From Flabesymbios commensalis (lineage: Eukaryota; Annelida; Polychaeta; Terebellida; Flabelligeridae), in NCBI GenBank assembly GCA_964017125.1, contig OZ024905.1, positions 39,474,869 through 39,538,868 of the forward strand: DNA of 64,000 nucleotides. The letters are read 5' to 3'. This document shows, in pieces, positions 1 through 11,351 of this stretch. The number at the start of each line of letters is the position of its first letter. The first letter of the stretch is position 1. The notes below the pieces were generated by a model. It was given only the letters and a program-made list of their open reading frames with translations, ran no database searches and was not told the origin of the DNA. The position numbers and the translations under genes were made by a program.

Positions 1-157
1 AGTATACATCACTTTGTTCAGTGATAATAAAACATAGTCATAATAATACTGTTGGCTGGGACATGGCATCAGATATGTAATATCTATGCTAGGCCTGTCC
101 CATAATCAGATAACAATGTTATTAAAGTATGCGTGCAGCAATTATGAAAAACGCATT
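1..157. other. Unassigned flank
   Basis: AT-rich sequence downstream of the 3' end of the minus-strand LINE. It may include LINE 3' UTR. I see no gene or clear repeat. Confidence 0.3.
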
Positions 158-266
158 CCAGCAAAACACGAGACGCCCATCAAACACCGAATCAATGCTG
201 GCCCACCATCTACGACGCTGGCCCAACACCGACTCAACACCAGGTGAACTTCCCGTGCCTGCTGGG
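158..266. mobile_element. MITE of the CCCAGCAAACAC family, divergent copy
   Basis: Starts CCAGCAAAACACGAGACG and ends CCTGCTGGG, with the family's internal ACGCTGGCCCAACA blocks. It sits just downstream of the LINE stop codon at 299. About fifteen relatives occur in the window, most of them at 30-33 kb. They share inverted ends (CCCAGCAAACAC / GTGTTTGCTGGG) and GTTGGGCCAACGT-type internal repeats. No transposase is present, so it is non-autonomous. Confidence 0.6.
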
Positions 267-298
267 ATGTGTCAAAAAGAAAAAGAGAGAAAAGTGTT

Positions 299-3200
299 TC
301 ATGCCTGGCGACATCGCGGACAGCGACAAACGGTAACCCACGTGCAAGAGTTGTCAATATCATAGGTCGTAGTCAACTTTACAATGTAAAAATTATATAA
401 TAGTTTCTTAAAACGTTTGACAAATCTATTGCGGCAATTAATTTGTTTTATTGTGTTCGGCAGGATATTCCACATTTTTACTACCCGATTAGAGAAAAAT
501 AGCCCAGCCAATTCAGAATTAAAGCGTACAGATCTTAAAGGCAAGACCTGTTGACCTAGCCTAGTTCTAGAGGTGTCAGCGTTATAAAAAGAAAGAATAT
601 GTCTAATGTCTATATCTATGAAATTATGTATACATTTATATAAAAAACACAAGTCGTTGATATCTTTTATAAAAGACAAAGGAAGTAATTTGGTGTTATG
701 TAGTCTGGTTGGGTAATCCGACACATAATCATTAAGAATATATTTCGTGGCTTTACGTTGTATACGTTCAATCTGGTTGAGATCTGCCTTGCTACAGGAA
801 TAAACAATTGATGCGTAGGAAAATAACGGTTTAACCAAAGTTGTATATAGGTGTAGTTTGACTCTATATGGAGCATTGAATCCGACTGTACGCTTTATCA
901 GGCCAAGCATTCTGTTCGCCTTGCTAATTTTAGTGGCAATATGACTTCTCCAGGTTAAGGAAGAATTGATTAGTAGTCCTAGATCATTAAACTCTTTAAC
1001 AGATTCTAGATGAATGTTATTTAAATGGTATTGAAAATTATGTTTAAAAGATCTGGCTATTGTGAGGACTTTGCACTTGGTACCATTGAAGAAAAGCTTC
1101 CAAATATCACTCCAACGTGTAAAAATATTCAAATCGCTTTGAAGGTCTACACAATCCTGCATTGATTTAATTTCTCTTCCAATTTTTGCATCATCAGCAT
1201 ATAGAGTTTTAAAAGATAGATTTGAAATATTGTCCGCAATGTCATTCACATATAATATAAACATTAATGGGCCAAGTATTGACCCTTGGGGTACCCCAGA
1301 TCTAACAGGTAGTTTAGTAGACTTGCTACCGTGAATTAATACTCGCTGGTATCGATTATTTAGATAACTATGGAACCAGTTAAGCAGCGTCCCATTAAAA
1401 CCGAAAGTCTGAAGTTTATGTATTAAGAGATGATGCGGAACTGAATCAAAGGCTTTTGTAAAATCAAGATATATAACGTCAGTTTGGCCACCAGAGTCTA
1501 AAATTTTTGAGATTTTGTCGTAAAAGACATATAATTGAGATTCTGTTGAGCGTCGTTGGACAAAACCATACTGGTTGTTAGAAATTAAATCTTTGATTTC
1601 TGGATAAATTATGTTGCAGATAGCACGTTCAAAAATTTTGCTTAAAATACTAAGTAAAGATATAGGCCTATAATTTTCGCAATTAGTTCTATCACCTTTC
1701 TTAAAAATGGGACATATATTAGCCATTTTCCAGGAGTTAGGAAATATGCCAGCTTGCAAAGATATGTTTAACAGTTTGGTAAAAGAAGGTGCCAGTTCCT
1801 TAGCACAATTCTTTAGAAATACACCTGGAATGCCATCCGGCCCTGTCGCTTTGCTGGTGTCTATATTCTGTAATATAATGCGGACTTCAGCAACTGATAA
1901 CTGTACAATTGATAGATTAGGATTAATAAAACTATTGATGGGAGGAAGGTTATCCGTATTATGGACGTGAGTAAAGTTTGAATAAAAGAAATTGTTAAAA
2001 TAATTCGCTACAACTTCAGGTTCGTCTGAAGTATTACCCTGAAATTTCATTTCAGAAGGGATATGTTTACTTTTTGTCTTTGATCTTAAGAAGCTCCAAA
2101 ACCTTTTGGGATTAGTCCTAATATCATCGAGCGAATCCTTAGTATATTTATTGTATTTTTGATCTATCATGTTCCGGAGACTGTTTCTGAGTCGACGGTA
2201 TTTAGCCCAAGCACTCTGGGTGTTAATCCTCCTAGCCCGTTTGCTGGCAGTCTCTTTCTTTTTGCTCAGATTTATTACCTCACTGTCAATCCAAGGGGGA
2301 GAATTAATGTCACGAATAATGCGACGGGGTACAAATGTATTTAATGTTTCTTCCAATTTAGAGACCCAATTATCACAAATACGATTAATGTCGGGTATAC
2401 CCACTGAGTCACTAACTATGTCGATGAGATCAGCGTTAGTTAAATATACCTTCACCTTAGTCCAATCCACATTCCTATAGTCAAAAACTGATCTAGTCAG
2501 TTTATTATTTTTAAGGCTACTAGCCTTGATAGAAAAATTTATAAGGTAATGATCCGATGGAAATAGGTCCTGTTCAACATCTATATCCGTAATTAAATGG
2601 GGTGATGTAGATAATATTAAATCTAATCTGTTACCATTTTGATGGGTTGAGCACATAACTATATGTTTTAAACAGAATTCTTGGAATATATCATAATAGT
2701 ACCAGTAGTTATTATTATCCGTAAGCGGAACATTCAAGTTCAAGTCAAAGTCTGGTAAATTAAAATCACCCATAACAAGAATGTTGGAGAAACCTTCTTC
2801 TCGTATACGACGGGGACAGGTTTCTAAATTTTGCGGACATTCCACAGAGTTATCAGACGGTGGTCGGTAATAAGTCAGAAGAGCTATCCTCGGGAGTTTA
2901 GGAATAATGATTTCAACAATAATGATCTCATTATGTCGATCATTCTGTACCATTAGATCAGGTCTCTGTTTTGAATAAATACTCGTGTGGATAGCTGTTA
3001 AAACGCCACCGTACCCTCCGCGATTCTTTCTATAAATATTAAAATCAGCTTCAGGTAATATTTCACAGTTTTTAATATCTTCTGTTAACCACGACTCGGT
3101 TACTGAAATAATTTTTGCTTGTTTTAATTCGACGAGTGATTGAAAATCCTTTAATTTATTATGATTTTTTGAAACCGACTTTAAACTTCTAGTATTAAGT

Positions 3201-3400
3201 AGAAACGCATTTATATAATTAGATGGGCCTGGATTACGCTCTATATCTCCGCTGAGTAACAATAGTGTAAATAACCAATACAAAATTCCCACCCTACACA
3301 GAAAACTGATGATAAGGTAACCATTGAGAATTATACCAGGCTTACCACGACCCCGATATGTACCAATACGCGCTCTATATGTTTCAATATCAACAGTCAT
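299..3400 (-). CDS. LINE polyprotein with 2A-like peptide, AP endonuclease and reverse transcriptase
   Basis: Open frame of 1033 codons with no stop or frameshift. Residues 23-49 form a strongly hydrophobic stretch. It runs straight into SGDIERNPGP (residues 50-59), which matches the 2A ribosome-skipping consensus D[VI]ExNPGP. The apurinic-type endonuclease follows: TESWL near residue 100, RPPSDN, GDFN at 211-214 and the terminal SDH at 282-284. The reverse transcriptase has ATGPDGIP, a palm aspartate at 646 in DFTKAFD, GVPQGS at 702-707 and YADD at 734-737. Gene order and motifs place it in the CR1/L2/Crack group of non-LTR retrotransposons. Known for the family: 2A at this position splits the chain during translation, and the leader can act as a signal sequence. 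Inferred: the endonuclease-RT is released at Pro59. The start at 3400 is the ATG that gives a full leader. An uninterrupted frame suggests a young copy. Confidence 0.9.
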   Translation of the reverse strand: MTVDIETYRARIGTYRGRGKPGIILNGYLIISFLCRVGILYWLFTLLLLSGDIERNPGPSNYINAFLLNTRSLKSVSKNHNKLKDFQSLVELKQAKIISVTESWLTEDIKNCEILPEADFNIYRKNRGGYGGVLTAIHTSIYSKQRPDLMVQNDRHNEIIIVEIIIPKLPRIALLTYYRPPSDNSVECPQNLETCPRRIREEGFSNILVMGDFNLPDFDLNLNVPLTDNNNYWYYYDIFQEFCLKHIVMCSTHQNGNRLDLILSTSPHLITDIDVEQDLFPSDHYLINFSIKASSLKNNKLTRSVFDYRNVDWTKVKVYLTNADLIDIVSDSVGIPDINRICDNWVSKLEETLNTFVPRRIIRDINSPPWIDSEVINLSKKKETASKRARRINTQSAWAKYRRLRNSLRNMIDQKYNKYTKDSLDDIRTNPKRFWSFLRSKTKSKHIPSEMKFQGNTSDEPEVVANYFNNFFYSNFTHVHNTDNLPPINSFINPNLSIVQLSVAEVRIILQNIDTSKATGPDGIPGVFLKNCAKELAPSFTKLLNISLQAGIFPNSWKMANICPIFKKGDRTNCENYRPISLLSILSKIFERAICNIIYPEIKDLISNNQYGFVQRRSTESQLYVFYDKISKILDSGGQTDVIYLDFTKAFDSVPHHLLIHKLQTFGFNGTLLNWFHSYLNNRYQRVLIHGSKSTKLPVRSGVPQGSILGPLMFILYVNDIADNISNLSFKTLYADDAKIGREIKSMQDCVDLQSDLNIFTRWSDIWKLFFNGTKCKVLTIARSFKHNFQYHLNNIHLESVKEFNDLGLLINSSLTWRSHIATKISKANRMLGLIKRTVGFNAPYRVKLHLYTTLVKPLFSYASIVYSCSKADLNQIERIQRKATKYILNDYVSDYPTRLHNTKLLPLSFIKDINDLCFLYKCIHNFIDIDIRHILSFYNADTSRTRLGQQVLPLRSVRFNSELAGLFFSNRVVKMWNILPNTIKQINCRNRFVKRFKKLLYNFYIVKLTTTYDIDNSCTWVTVCRCPRCRQA

Positions 3401-3600
3401 GTTTATAGTTTAGAGTTTAGAATTAAAACATATAGAGCGCGATATCACCCGACCACGTGGAATCACAAAACCTATCGCATTTCGGAGTCGCAGGCATGAG
3501 ACACAACATAATAGATGATAATACAAGATTAATAAACTGTTCTTTACAGTGTGTGTTATATATGAACACACTGCACACATTACGAGGTCGAGTGCAAAAA
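299..3600 (-). mobile_element. CR1/L2-group LINE, coding region intact
   Basis: Consists of the 1033-codon ORF plus about 200 bases upstream that look like 5' UTR. The upstream limit is uncertain, because the sequence beyond about 3690 belongs to MITE fragments. No poly(A) tail is visible at the 3' side, which is usual for CR1-like elements ending in short repeats. I could not identify a target-site duplication. Confidence 0.75.
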
Positions 3601-3689
3601 GTGAAAGCACGTGAAAATTTGAGCTAACCCCAATCGACTTATCTTGAACATAATTATTAGCCAATACTTATAAAATAATAACAAGTGTG

Positions 3690-3835
3690 TACAAGCACTG
3701 GTCCAGCGGTGGTGCAATATCAATTTAGCTAGATAGACTGCATCAAATATGAAACACGGGACCGACCTGGCCCAGTGCTGGCCCACTTTCTACGACACTC
3801 TGGCCCAGAGTAATGTGCATCAGCCATGGGCGGAT
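3690..3835. mobile_element. Fragment of CCCAGCAAACAC-family MITE
   Basis: Contains GGCCCAGTGCTGGCCCAC and a CTACGAC core like the full copies, but neither terminal motif is complete. Probably a decayed copy. Confidence 0.4.
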
Positions 3836-4229
3836 TCACAATCTGAAGGAAGGGGGTGCACCGGGGCTTCGTGGGCCTGCCCCAAGTTTTTTGGGCATAT
3901 TTTGGCAAAATTAAGGAACTTTTAAAAGAATTTGGCAAAAAAAGAAAAGCGATTCGTAATTTGCCAAAAACTATATTTAATTATAATTTTTCCTGTCAAA
4001 ACTATGTATTCTTTAAGGGTGTATTTTCGGTCAATTTTTTTTATTCAAGGGTAAAGATTTGATCATCCACGCATACGCATCTTATTTTTTGGAGTACTTT
4101 TAGTCAAGTGCTGTATATTTTGTGGGTATTCTTTGCACAAAAGTGCATTTCAAAGGTGTGTTTTCGGTGTATATTTATATCTTCAACGTCGACGTCATTT
4201 TTAGCTTTGTGACCCCTAAATACGAATTA
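3836..4229. other. AT-rich spacer with no gene
   Basis: Begins with a short GC-rich patch (GGGGGTGCACCGGGGCTTCG) of a kind often found in dispersed repeats, then becomes AT-rich. A 68-codon open frame here has no recognisable domain. Confidence 0.3.
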
Positions 4230-7115
4230 ATTACATATAATTTGAAAGAATCTTCTTTCATGTAATATATCAAGGCAATTAATTACCAAAGGAACAGACC
4301 GAACGCATAAGGTGCCAGTTATTTTTTTAAGTCACTAAAACATAGCTTTACTTAAAAAACAACAAAACGTATTATTACATTTAATATTAGGATATATATC
4401 CCATGTAATAAAAATATGAGTTTTCAATTATTAGAAAATGGGGATTACGCTAGAAAATAAAGTTGAAGGGCAACACAAATTAAAATTGTTAATAAAAAGA
4501 TTTTCATTCTAATAAACAAATAATTAGATATAATATTTTCCATGTTAATTTGTGTAAAATAGGAAAAACTATAATGAAATGGGTATAGATTGCATGACAA
4601 AATAAGGCTGAAGGGGTAAGTGAATTTCAAATTGTCTATAATTCCTAAAAGCAGGAAACAAAATAATCAGAGACCCTTGGTTGATGTAAACATATGAAAA
4701 AAGTAAATATAATAACAATTACCGGAGGAGCTGATCAAATGAGAAAGAAGCGGCTGAAGGGGCAAGTTTTTTATCAGGCGTCATTTAAACAAAAAAAAAT
4801 CAGACAGGGAAACTTATGTAATTATCCCATTTAATTTTAATCTGATGTAAATAAATCAATATAATTTTTAATTATTGTGAAATGTGTATAGTAATTATAT
4901 ATAATAGCAATTTCATGTAAAAATATGTCAAATAGTAACTGAAATAAAATTACAGTGGAATTGAATCGGAAATGATTGCATTGTAAAATACGGCTGAAGG
5001 GGCAAGGTAAATTAAAATTGCCAGTAAGTAATTACAATGGAGCTATGTTTATGCTAAAAAACGAAAAACCCAAAATAATGATATATATTTGAAAAGGGTC
5101 TAATATTGTTCATGTAATATTGTTAACAAAATAAAAATTACCACAGTAACTGATGAAATCAGAAATAAACGGCTAAAGGGGCAAGTTAAGTATTACGCTC
5201 ATCAAAACGCTTTTATTAAAAGAAACGGACAACTTAACTTTTGAAATTGTCCGATTTAATTTTAACCTTATGTAAACAAATCAACAACATATATATTTTT
5301 AAATATTGGCATAGATTGCATCAGACGATACAGATGAAGGGGCAAGGAAATAGTTAATAGCCCCCAATTAGATACAATTGCAAAGCCCATTAGTTCACGT
5401 AGAATTACATTATACGAAATAAAGTTTAAAAAATACATCAAAACTGAAACGGGTATAGATTGTATGGGAAAATATGGCTGATAGGGAAAGGTAATTCAAT
5501 AGAAGCTATTTTTGGACTAAAAACAGAAAGTAATTACACGAGGACCTGAACGAATGAGAAAGAAACAGCTGAATGGGCAAGAAAGATAGTTATCAGGAAT
5601 CAATAAAATATAGTGTGACTTAAAAAAATGAGAACATGTGTAGTTATTACATTTAATTTAGGAGATATATCTCATATAAGGTATCATTAAAATACCGACA
5701 TTAAATTATCATGGAGAGAGAATATTACATGACAAAATACGGCTGACGGGGCGAGGGAAATTAAAATTGTCAATAACAGCTGTTGTCATGTTAAAAATAG
5801 AATAATGCCCTTATGTAATTATGCAGAATAGGAAATATAATAAACAAATTGCAGAGGCACCTAATTGGTATAAATTGCACGAAAAAAATACGGCTGGAGG
5901 GACAAGGAAATATAAGCGCGTCAAGAGAAGAGATTTGCATGCTAAAAGCAGCAAAATTGGTGGTAATTAGATAGGCCCCTAGTCCGTGTAAAAATACGTC
6001 GAATAGGAAATAAGAATTTCTAGTTAAAGAGGCACTGAAATTGTTTTCAATTGCATAAGAAAGTACGGCTGAAGGGGCGATGAAATTTAAATCCTCAAGA
6101 AATCTATTTTCAGACTAAAACAACAAAAACCGAAGTAATAAGATATACATGTAGCTGCAAAGACACTTAGATCATATAAACTTAAGTCAATTGTGAAAAC
6201 GAATTTAAAAATCGCAAGCACTGCAATGGGTGGAGATTATATGAGAAAATACGGCTGAAGGGGCAAGGAAATGGCAAATTATCATTAAAGGTGATTTGCA
6301 TAATAAAAACAGTAAAAACGAAAGTAACTTAGTATAACTGGAAGGAGGCTAGAAGGCTGAAGTTAATAATCAGGGGTTATTAGAAGCCATCGGATGGGAT
6401 AAAACGCCATTAGCTGAAACTGCAAAAGCCCTTATTTTAAAGAAATTATGTAAAAGGGAAGTAATAAGATATAATTTAAAAGGCCCTTAGTTCATGTTAA
6501 ATTACATCAAATTGGAAGTAAGATTTAAAAATTAAGGCACTGATATGGGTATAAATTGCATGATAAAACGGCTGAAGGGGCAGGGGAAATTAAATTCAAA
6601 GAATCACTGAAATGGGTTCAAGTTGCTCGAGAAAAGGAGCAATGTAATTTAAATCCCCAAATAACAGCTATTTTCCGACTAAAACAACAAAAACATAAGT
6701 AATTAGATATAATTGCAAAGGCCTTTAGTTCATATAAAATTACGTCAAACTGTAAGTAAAATTACAGAGGCACAGAAATAAGTATAGATCGCCCGAAAAA
6801 AATACGGCCAAGGGGCCAGGAAAATTTGAAATTCTAAATAAATGTGTTTTTGTCATACTAAAACAGCAAAAACATAAATAATCAAATAATATTGCGAATG
6901 CCCTTAGTTTATGTAAAAATTGTATGAAATAAAAAAATTAAAATTACCAGAGCAATAAACGGTTGAAGGGGCAAATTCAGACGTCATTAAAATATAGTTC
7001 TACTATAACAAAACACACAAAAATATATCTAATTATTATATTGAATTTAAAGAGATATAGACCTATATCGTGTAAAAATCAATAAAATGCAGAATTTTAA
7101 TGATTATGAAGTGGG
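4230..7115 (+). repeat. Degenerate satellite array, GGCTGAAGGGGC box, forward arm
   Basis: About sixteen diverged units of roughly 95-300 bp, mean near 170. Each is marked by a box close to CGGCTGAAGGGGCAAGG, near 4600, 4745, 4985, 5165, 5325, 5470, 5565, 5735, 5885, 6060, 6245, 6560, 6790 and 6955. Two unit types can be told apart. One has GGGTATAGATTGCATGA before the box. The other has GCTGATnAAATGAGAAAGAA before it. In the first part of the array they tend to alternate, as in an old dimeric satellite. The same sequence recurs in reverse from 10260 to 16960. Confidence 0.75.
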
Positions 7116-7620
7116 TATGGATTGCACAACAACTCGCTCTTCCACAGCATGCCAGAAAAAAGATGTCGCTAGACTACAACGCGTTCAAAACTGCCTTGCA
7201 AGAGTGGCAACCAAGGCCCCACGTTTTAGTCGTTCCGTTCCTATTCTAAACAATTACATTGGCTTCCTATCGAGTTTCGCATTCATTTTAAAATATGCAC
7301 GATAACTTTCCAAATCACAAAAGACAACCAATCTACATATTTGGCTGACTTACTTATTTGTCCGAAATGCTCAAAATATCTATGCTCCACAAATTAAAAT
7401 AAATTTGTTGTTCCCCGTATAGATTATAATACAAATCTGTGTATGGAACGCCCTGCATATGCCCATACGTAATGCCGAAACAATTCTAACATTGCGGAAA
7501 TCACTTAAATCACACCTGGCTTTCTCACCCTTGAAGGTTGAAATTGGAAATTGCAAGAAACAATAATGTATAGTGTATACACTGAGCTCTAAAATACAAA
7601 TGTATATAAAATGTAAACTA
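7116..7620 (+). mobile_element. 5'-truncated LINE 3' end (CR1-like), copy 1
   Basis: Decayed C-terminal part of a LINE polyprotein. The readable segment includes RLQRVQNCLARVATKAPRFS, the usual region between the RT and the 3' end. It closely matches the better-kept copy at 14070-14770, including a stretch about ACGCCC and CCCATACGTAATGCCGA. The frame is broken. It directly follows the forward satellite arm. Confidence 0.75.
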
Positions 7621-7872
7621 TATAATGATCCCTCATCTAATTATTGTCAAGATGGCCACCAGGAGATCGATAATACCTTATTATAAATGCGTATTTATTT
7701 AGATATATGGATTATCTGAGGATGCATGCTTATGGGATAGCAAACTTATGGACCATTAATGAAGGGCTTTTGATCTGAGGTGATCACCACATTCCATTTT
7801 GGATGAGCCAAAATGGCTTATCATTAACAATTATAGAGTTTGTGTCATACAAAGGCATGACCTCGGTCCCTC
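7621..7872. other. No gene or clear repeat
   Basis: AT-rich spacer between the LINE fragment and the MITE at 7873. Nothing recognised. Confidence 0.3.
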
Positions 7873-7981
7873 CCCAGCAACCATGTGACGCTGGCCCAAC
7901 AGTGGTTTATTGTTGGGCCAACGTCGTAGACGATGGGCCAACATTATATCAACGCTGGGCCTATATCTCATGTTTGCTGGG
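7873..7981. mobile_element. MITE of the CCCAGCAAACAC family
   Basis: Starts CCCAGCAACCATGTGACGCT and ends ATGTTTGCTGGG, with internal GTTGGGCCAACGTCGTAGAC. About 109 bp. Confidence 0.7.
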
Positions 7982-8010
7982 CGACCAGGAATATTTTATT
8001 TTTCACAATA

Positions 8011-8265
8011 AAGTTAGTTACTTATTCCTTATTCCTTATTCCTTATTCAATAAGGAATAAGTAACAGCTACTTATTCCTTATTCGAACGAATAAGGAATA
8101 AGTAACCGTTACTTATTCCTTATTCGAACGAATAAGGAATAAGTAACAGCTACTTATTCCTTATTGGACCGAATAAGGAATAAGTATCATAAACGTATTC
8201 TTTATTGGAAAGAATAAGGAATAACTAACTGGTAACGTATTGCTTATTCGAATTTGGATAAGTAA
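8011..8265. repeat. Palindromic minisatellite, (GAATAAGGAATAAGTAAC) and its complement
   Basis: Five or more head-to-head blocks of TTACTTATTCCTTATTCG followed by CGAATAAGGAATAAGTAA. Each block can form a perfect hairpin with an 18-bp arm. The same box is the junction element of the 440-bp satellite downstream. Confidence 0.85.
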
Positions 8266-8419
8266 CACTAAAACAAAACAAAAATAAAAGAAGCAAATGT
8301 ATGCTCACGCTCCACATAATATGCTGATATACTACTAGTTCTCTGTGTAAAAAAGAGTTAAATCAATAACCTGGCAATATTGACATGCACAACGAGCTTT
8401 AAAGGTATATTCACGTGTT
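8266..8419. other. Spacer, partial satellite-like sequence
   Basis: Resembles diverged pieces of the neighbouring satellite (TACTACTAGTTC, AGAGTTAAATCAATAAC). No gene. Confidence 0.35.
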
Positions 8420-10135
8420 CAGACTTGAATAAGGATTAAGTAACTGGCTACTTATTCCTTATTCGCGTTTGAATAAGTAACTGGTACTAATACGGTGAAA
8501 ACCACTTTAAAATACGAAAACACATCTAGAATACCCTCAAATTCGACAAAATACATTCATATACTTGTAATTTTATGAGATAAAAGAGTAAAACACCAAT
8601 CGGATCGCATAAAGAGTAGTACAAGTCTTGTTACTTATTCGGGTTTGAATAAGGAATAAGTAACTGTTACTTATTCCTTATTCGCGTCTGAATAAGTAAC
8701 TGGTACTATATGCGGTAAAAACACTTAAAAATACCAAAATACAGCTAGAAAACATTAAAACTCGACAAAAGACGCTCATATACTTGTAATTTGGCGAGAT
8801 AAATGAGTAAAACACCAATCTGATCGCACAAAATGTTGTACAAGTCTTGTTACTTATTCGGCTATGAATAAGGAATAAGTAACTGATTACTTATTCCCTA
8901 TTCGCGTTTGAATAAGTAACTGGTACTTATTCGGCGAAAACAACTTTAAAATACGAAAACACATCTATAATACCCTAAAAGTCGGCAAAATACGTTCATA
9001 TACTTGTAATGTTATGAGAAAAAAAAGAGTAAAACACCAATCGGATCGCAGAAAGAGTAGTACAAGTTTTGTTACTTATTCGGTTTTGAATAAGGAATAA
9101 GTAACTGTTACTTATTCCTTATTCGCGTCTGAATAAGTAACTGGTACTATATGCGGTAAAAACACTTGAAAATACCAAAATACAGCTAGAAAACATTCAA
9201 ACACGACAAAAAACGTTCATATACTTGTAATTTGGCGAGATAAATGAGTAAAACACCAATCTGATCGCTCAAAAAGTTGTACAAGTCTTGTTACTTATTC
9301 GGTTTTGAATAAGGAATAAGTAACTGGTTACTTATCCTTATTCGCGTTTGAATAAGTAACTAGTACTAATACGGTGAAAACCACTTTAAAATACGAAAAC
9401 ACATCTAGAGTACCCTAAAATTCGACAAAATACGTTCATATATTTGTAATGTTATGAGAAAAAAAGAGTAAAACTCCAATCGGATCGCAGAAAGAGTAGT
9501 ACAAGTTTTATTACTTATTCGGTTTCGAATAAGGAATAAGTAACTGTTACTTATTCCTTATTCGCGTCTAAATAAGTAACGAGTACTATATGCGGTGAAA
9601 AACACTTACAAATACCAAAATACAGCTAGAAAACATTCAAACACGACAAAAGACGTTCATATACTTGTAATTTGGCGAGATAAATGAGTAAAACACCAAT
9701 CTGATCGCTCAAAAAGTTGTACAAGTCTTGTTACTTATTCGGTTTTGAATAAGGAATAAGTAACAGGTTACTTACTCCTTATTCCTTATTCGCGTTTGAA
9801 TAAGTAACTGGTACTAATACGATGAAAACCACTTTAAAATACGAAAACACATCTAAAATACCCTAAAATTCGACAAAATACATTCATATGCTTGTAATTT
9901 TATGAAAAAGAGTAAAACACCAATCGGATCGCATGAAGAGTAGTACAAGTCCTGTTACTTATTCGGTTTTGAATAAGGAATAAGTAACTGTTACTTATTC
10001 CTCATTCGCGTCTGAATAAGTAACTGGTACTATATGCGATAAAAACACTTAAAAATACCAAAATACAGCTAGAAAACCTTTAAACCTTGACACAAGACGT
10101 TCATATACTTGTAATTTGGCGAGATAAATGAGTAA
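8420..10135 (+). repeat. 440-bp higher-order satellite of two alternating ~220-bp monomers
   Basis: Two monomer types alternate. Type 1 carries CGGTGAAAACCACTTTAAAA with CACATCTA, near 8482, 8922, 9363 and 9812. Type 2 carries GCGGTAAAAACACTT with CAGCTAGAAAAC, near 8704, 9145, 9585 and 10026. Same-type spacing is 440-449 bp for type 1 and 440-441 bp for type 2, giving four higher-order copies. Each monomer junction has the palindromic box TTACTTATTC...GAATAAGTAAC. Copies of a type are much more alike than the two types are to each other, so the dimer is the amplified unit. Confidence 0.92.
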
Positions 10136-10259
10136 TGTGCATGTGATTTTACTGAAATTGAAAATGGCCACCACAAATCAACTTTTTAAATATTTGTGAC
10201 CGCAAAAAGTCTAACCTAATTTATGGCGGGGGATGATATAGGACTTCAGTCCTCTTGTT
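10136..10259. other. Junction between two satellites
   Basis: Begins at the break in the 440-bp repeat after GAGTAATGTGCATG. Contains AAAATGGCCACCACAAATCA and no gene. Confidence 0.35.
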
Positions 10260-11349
10260 TTACATGGGAAAAGTTTAATATACCTTTTTACATGAAATGC
10301 AATAATGACACGCTGTGTGTTTTTTAAATAAAATTATTTTCCAATGAGCCCAATATTTATTTTTAGTTGGCCTCTTCAACAGTGTTAACTCATCTGATCA
10401 GTTCATCGGGTATTGTTTTTAAACTTTACATACTTTGACAGTTTTTTAAAGCTATATCTGATGACTCTATTTTTGCTGTTTTTGACAAGAAAATATTGAT
10501 AAATAAATAAATATATAAATATATTTATAAAATATTTATATTATCTTGCCCCTTCAGCCGTATTTTCTCATGAAATCTATACCCATTTCATAACAATTGA
10601 AATTCAGTATTTTTTTGAACAAATTTACCTGAGACTCACCTCTCTAAATTAAATATTATAATTTCATACGTTTTGATGCAAGTTTTTAAATGGAATTATC
10701 TTTTAATGAAACATAATACTTAACTCGCCTCTTCAGCCTTTTATTTAATTATCATTCCCTCAGCTCCTCGGGTATTTTTTTCTGCATAATTTCACATGTT
10801 TTTTGCCGCATCTTAACATAAAACAACTTTTATTGAAAATGTTTTAATTGCCGTATATCAGCCGTATATTTCGTAATACAATGTATACCTATTTCATAAT
10901 AGTTGTATTTTCTGTATGCAAATTAAATACACTAATTACAGCTTCTTCCTTAAACCTTTTTTTCTCATGTGATCAGCTACTCCAATATTTTTTTATTCGT
11001 ATTTCACAATTTTTTACATGAAATATAAATCTTTTAAGCTATATCTGATTAATTTTTGCTGTGACAGAAAATACCTTTTATTGACGATATTTAATTCCCT
11101 TGCCCCTTCAGCCGTATTTTCTCATGCAATCTATACCATTTAACAATAATTGCAATTCTGTATTGCATTTTTTTAACTGAGACATATATTTTTGATGCAA
11201 ATTCATTAATTACATAGGTTTTGAGTAAACTTTTCTCTTGACGACACATAATATTAACTTGACCCCTTCAGCGTTTATATCTCTTTCGCTCGGTTTTGCG
11301 GATAGCTTTTTTTCTATTTTTAGGTAATTTTACATTTAATATGTTTAAT
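10260..11349 (-). repeat. Satellite array, GGCTGAAGGGGC box, reverse arm part 1
   Basis: Same family as 4230-7115 in the opposite orientation. The box reads CTTGCCCCTTCAGCCGTATT near 10545 and 11095, and variants occur near 10725 and 11260. The two unit types are again recognisable: one has TCTCATGCAATCTATACC after the box, the other a TTATATCTCTTTCGCTCGG-like sequence. Confidence 0.75.
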
Positions 11350-11351
11350 TA

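Noticed and set aside
4230-7115. Possible CRISPR-like or regulatory regular spacing of the GGCTGAAGGGGC box
   Set aside because: The repeated unit is the whole ~170-bp sequence, not a short repeat with unique spacers, and the setting is an animal genome.
8011-8265. Hairpins as transcription terminators
   Set aside because: They are part of a satellite in eukaryotic DNA with no gene ending there.
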